From Lentisphaeria bacterium UBA1829 (GTDB lineage: Bacteria > Verrucomicrobiota > Lentisphaeria > Victivallales > UBA1829), in the NCBI GenBank assembly GCA_002338895.1, contig DDJH01000249.1, positions 483-17,813 on the forward strand: DNA of 17,331 nt, in the 5' to 3' direction. The position numbers and the translations under genes are program-made. This document shows, one piece after another, positions 15,819 through 17,331 of this stretch. Below the pieces are notes generated by a model. It had not been told where the DNA came from and did no database searches. It saw only the letters and a program-made list of their open reading frames with translations. Numbering within the stretch: the stretch's first letter is position 1; each line of letters opens with the position of its first letter.

Positions 15819-16610
15819 TCATTCCCACCAGCGGTTGTGCCGCCGGGTGTTCATGGTCAGCGAGGCGTGGAACGGCTCGTTGGTGTAGGGGTCGAGCGGA
15901 TTGAGAAGACGGAATTTTCCGACATGCATATCCCCGAACAGCGTTCCGCAGTTTTTTGTATGCCGTCCCGCGGGCCGGCCTCGGTAAATATTGGTATCGT
16001 CCGGCACGGAGAGAGTGAAGCGGTAATGGCCCTCTTTCAGATTCACCGGCGGATCGCCGCTTCCGCTCTGCCGCCAGGTCTCGGCAACGACGATTTTCTG
16101 GGAGGGATTTTTCATGGAGGTGATTTTCATCGCGCCGTCTTCGGGGACGCCTTTTCCATCGATCCATGCCGTAAGGAGGTAGACATTGGCACCGTAATGC
16201 GGAGTTTCGCTCCAGAACGATTCGCTCTGCGGCGCCGGCATCGACGGGCACTTGTAGACCGATCCGCTCAGATACCCCTTCCCCTTGATCTCCCGGAACG
16301 AATCGTCGAGCGCCATCAGCCGCATCCCCCAGTGCGGCGTTCCGAGGGACCCGTTCTTGTTCGTCAGAATCGGATCCATGTAGTCGCCGCTGTCCACGAC
16401 ATAGGAAGCGTAGGCAACACCGATCTGTTTCAAATTCGAGGAACAGGCCGCCTCCCGCCCCTTCTCCCGCGCCGAATTCAGAGCCGGCAGAAGCAGACCC
16501 GCAAGGATCGCGATGATCGCAATCACGACAAGGAGTTCTATAAGGGTGAAATTCATTCTCCGGACCGGATCCGGATCATACACATTCCGCACATTCTGTT
16601 TCCTGTTCAT
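15819..16610 (-). CDS. Pseudopilin-like protein (prepilin-type N-terminal domain)
   Basis: This is a 263-residue protein with the pseudopilin signature [20 protein letters not shown] from residue 21, where Glu25 is the mature Glu5. A 20-residue charged leader precedes it. The residue before the expected cut is Asn20 instead of Gly. I keep the ATG at 16608-16610 because AGGAGAAGG lies upstream. An internal Met19 would leave almost no leader and has a purine run too close to it. After the helix comes the usual [22 protein letters not shown] linker and a beta-rich domain. Near the end [15 protein letters not shown] matches the H-X9-DG signature with Met in place of Gly. The protein should be anchored in the inner membrane and face outward or join a pseudopilus. 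The clan GH-A hydrolase gene begins 32 bp downstream, mirroring the operon at 422-6544. Confidence 0.9.
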   Translation of the reverse strand: MNRKQNVRNVYDPDPVRRMNFTLIELLVVIAIIAILAGLLLPALNSAREKGREAACSSNLKQIGVAYASYVVDSGDYMDPILTNKNGSLGTPHWGMRLMALDDSFREIKGKGYLSGSVYKCPSMPAPQSESFWSETPHYGANVYLLTAWIDGKGVPEDGAMKITSMKNPSQKIVVAETWRQSGSGDPPVNLKEGHYRFTLSVPDDTNIYRGRPAGRHTKNCGTLFGDMHVGKFRLLNPLDPYTNEPFHASLTMNTRRHNRWWE

Positions 16611-16641
16611 CGGCAGCCTTCTCCTGTAAAAAGTTTGCTGT

Positions 16642-16647
16642 ATTATA
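16642..16647 (-). promoter_or_regulatory. -10 box of the pseudopilin-GH operon
   Basis: A consensus TATAAT is present on the minus strand, about 31 bp before the pseudopilin start codon. The -35 region falls in a run of nine T residues (16660-16668 on the plus strand as A) and has no clear hexamer. The short palindrome TGTAT-T-ATACA (16639-16649) covers the -10 box and could be a binding site. Confidence 0.55.
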
Positions 16648-16762
16648 CACCGGGTTTGGAAAAAAAAATGGCATTTTCCGCTTTCTCCATTCCGTTTCAG
16701 GAAAAATATTAATCCAGTCCAAAACTTTTCTATTCATGACCGGAGCAGTTCACACGCGCTTT

Positions 16763-16803
16763 CCTCTCCTTCGGAGTTTCCGCGGGAAAACTGCCGGGAG
16801 AGG
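16763..16803 (+). other. Possible structured 5' leader upstream of the AsmA-like gene
   Basis: CCTCTCC (16763-16769) can pair with GGAGAGG (16797-16803), closing a region that holds a small hairpin TTTCC-GCG-GGAAA (16777-16789). No T run follows, so it is not an intrinsic terminator. It may be a leader structure. The rest of 16611-16823 shows only promoter-like sequence and no gene I can support. Confidence 0.25.
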
Positions 16804-16823
16804 AGATTTTCTTCAAAGAGAAG

Positions 16824-16892
16824 ATGAAAAAACTGGAAAGAATCCAATTCCGGTGTACATTATCCGAATCAGAGAAGAAAGCTGCTTTATGA
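16824..16892 (+). CDS. Possible 22-residue leader ORF
   Basis: An ATG at 16824, preceded by purine-rich AAGAGAAG, opens a 22-codon frame (MKKLERIQFRCTLSESEKKA, then AL and a stop). Its stop codon overlaps the next start as ATGA (16889-16892). The next gene has only a weak ribosome site, so this short frame could serve translational coupling. It may equally be chance. Confidence 0.22.
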   Translation: MKKLERIQFRCTLSESEKKAAL

Positions 16893-17331
16893 AACAACAA
16901 AAACACCAACAGAAACAGACCCGCTCCGCGACCGGATTCTTTGCTGCACTCAGCATTCTGCTTGCGCTCTGCCTGGCGGCCGTTCTTCTGCTGCCTTCGC
17001 TGGTGGGGTATACGGTCAACCGGATTCTGAAACAATCCGCCGCGGGAGGATATATTGTCTGCGACGTTTCGCAGATTTCCCTGTTTTCCGCGAACGCCTC
17101 GGTTCATGCGCGCCAGAAGATGCGGAACGGCCGTTTCCGCTCCGTGCTGTCGCTTCCGCACGGGAGGATCACCTATACACCGCTCGGCCTTCTGCGCGGA
17201 AGAATCGAAGGGATCACCATTACGGGAGCGACGATTCCGGCAACGATCGAAAACGGCACTCTTTCCTTTCCTCTTCTGGAGATTTTTAAATCGGTGCGGA
17301 ACGAGGAAAAAGAGCAGACCGAACAAAAACC
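16889..17331 (+). CDS. AsmA/YdbH-like membrane-anchored protein, N-terminal part (truncated by window end)
   Basis: The frame is open from an ATG at 16889 to the last base, giving 147 residues of what must be a much longer protein. A basic, Gln-rich start (MKQQKHQQKQTRSATG) is followed by one membrane segment of about 25 residues (FFAALSILLALCLAAVLLLPSLV). After it come amphipathic beta-strand repeats such as YIVCDVSQISLFSANASV, GRITYTPLGLLRG and IEGITITGA. This matches the start of AsmA-like and YdbH/DUF-type proteins: an inner-membrane anchor, then a long periplasmic beta-groove that in known members carries lipid between membranes. The ribosome site is weak. The gene is divergent from the pseudopilin-GH operon, so it may be unrelated housekeeping envelope function. 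The call rests on pattern alone because only the N-terminus is visible. Confidence 0.6.
   Translation, partial: MKQQKHQQKQTRSATGFFAALSILLALCLAAVLLLPSLVGYTVNRILKQSAAGGYIVCDVSQISLFSANASVHARQKMRNGRFRSVLSLPHGRITYTPLGLLRGRIEGITITGATIPATIENGTLSFPLLEIFKSVRNEEKEQTEQK

Noticed and set aside
12505..15888. 1127-residue open frame on the plus strand
   Set aside because: It is fully antisense to the clan GH-A gene. The opposite strand has signal peptide, catalytic motifs, ribosome site and terminator, while this frame is rich in His, Arg and Gly without recognisable domains. Codon bias explains it.
15735..16712. 325-residue plus-strand frame over the second pseudopilin
   Set aside because: It is antisense to a clear pseudopilin and crosses that operon's promoter.
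16730..17326. 198-residue minus-strand frame at the window end
   Set aside because: The plus strand carries a membrane anchor and AsmA-like strand pattern. This frame has no support beyond being open.
1..17331. Phage, defence, CRISPR or mobile-element content
   Set aside because: No spaced repeats, transposase, integrase, inverted terminal repeats or toxin-antitoxin pairs were seen. All strong genes fit carbohydrate use, regulation or envelope function.

Overview
The window looks like a chromosomal carbohydrate-use region from a bacterium of the Lentisphaerota (Victivallis-like) or a close PVC relative. I infer this from two pseudopilin-type proteins with the near-identical [28 protein letters not shown] helix, which exist in very large families in that phylum, and from the density of LacI regulators and large secreted glycoside hydrolases. 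The DNA is GC-rich with many CGG, CCG and GGA codons. That bias produces very long antisense open frames, which I treat as shadows. I saw no tRNA, rRNA, CRISPR array, insertion sequence or phage gene.

Layout. (A) 1-6602, plus strand: a three-gene operon. It holds the 3' end of a LacI/GntR-type regulator, a pseudopilin overlapping it by 4 bp (ATGA), and after 24 bp a 1777-residue secreted multidomain glycoside hydrolase family 2-like protein. A strong intrinsic terminator ends it. (B) 6601-9038, minus strand: a LacI regulator, a 147-residue unknown protein and an EamA/DMT-type transporter. A 10-mer (CGGTTAATCA) sits at the start of both the regulator and the unknown gene and is a candidate operator. 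(C) 9099-10252, plus strand: a second LacI regulator, divergent from B. Its reading frame runs about 106 bp into the convergent gene of D. (D) 10147-12484, minus strand: a cytoplasmic family 3 glycoside hydrolase with a good promoter and a palindromic operator-like site. (E) 12520-16647, minus strand: a second pseudopilin followed after 32 bp by a 1067-residue secreted clan GH-A hydrolase, ended by a textbook terminator. (F) 16763-17331, plus strand: a structured leader and the start of an AsmA/YdbH-like membrane-anchored protein cut by the window edge.

How the parts may work together (inference): large secreted enzymes from A and E attack a complex glycan, a transporter of the B type takes up a product, and the cytoplasmic GH3 enzyme finishes small oligosaccharides. 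Several LacI-type regulators would control separate units. The most unusual feature is the repeated pairing of a pseudopilin with a giant secreted glycoside hydrolase, once on each strand. This suggests a dedicated link between pseudopilin-like surface or secretion components and glycan attack.
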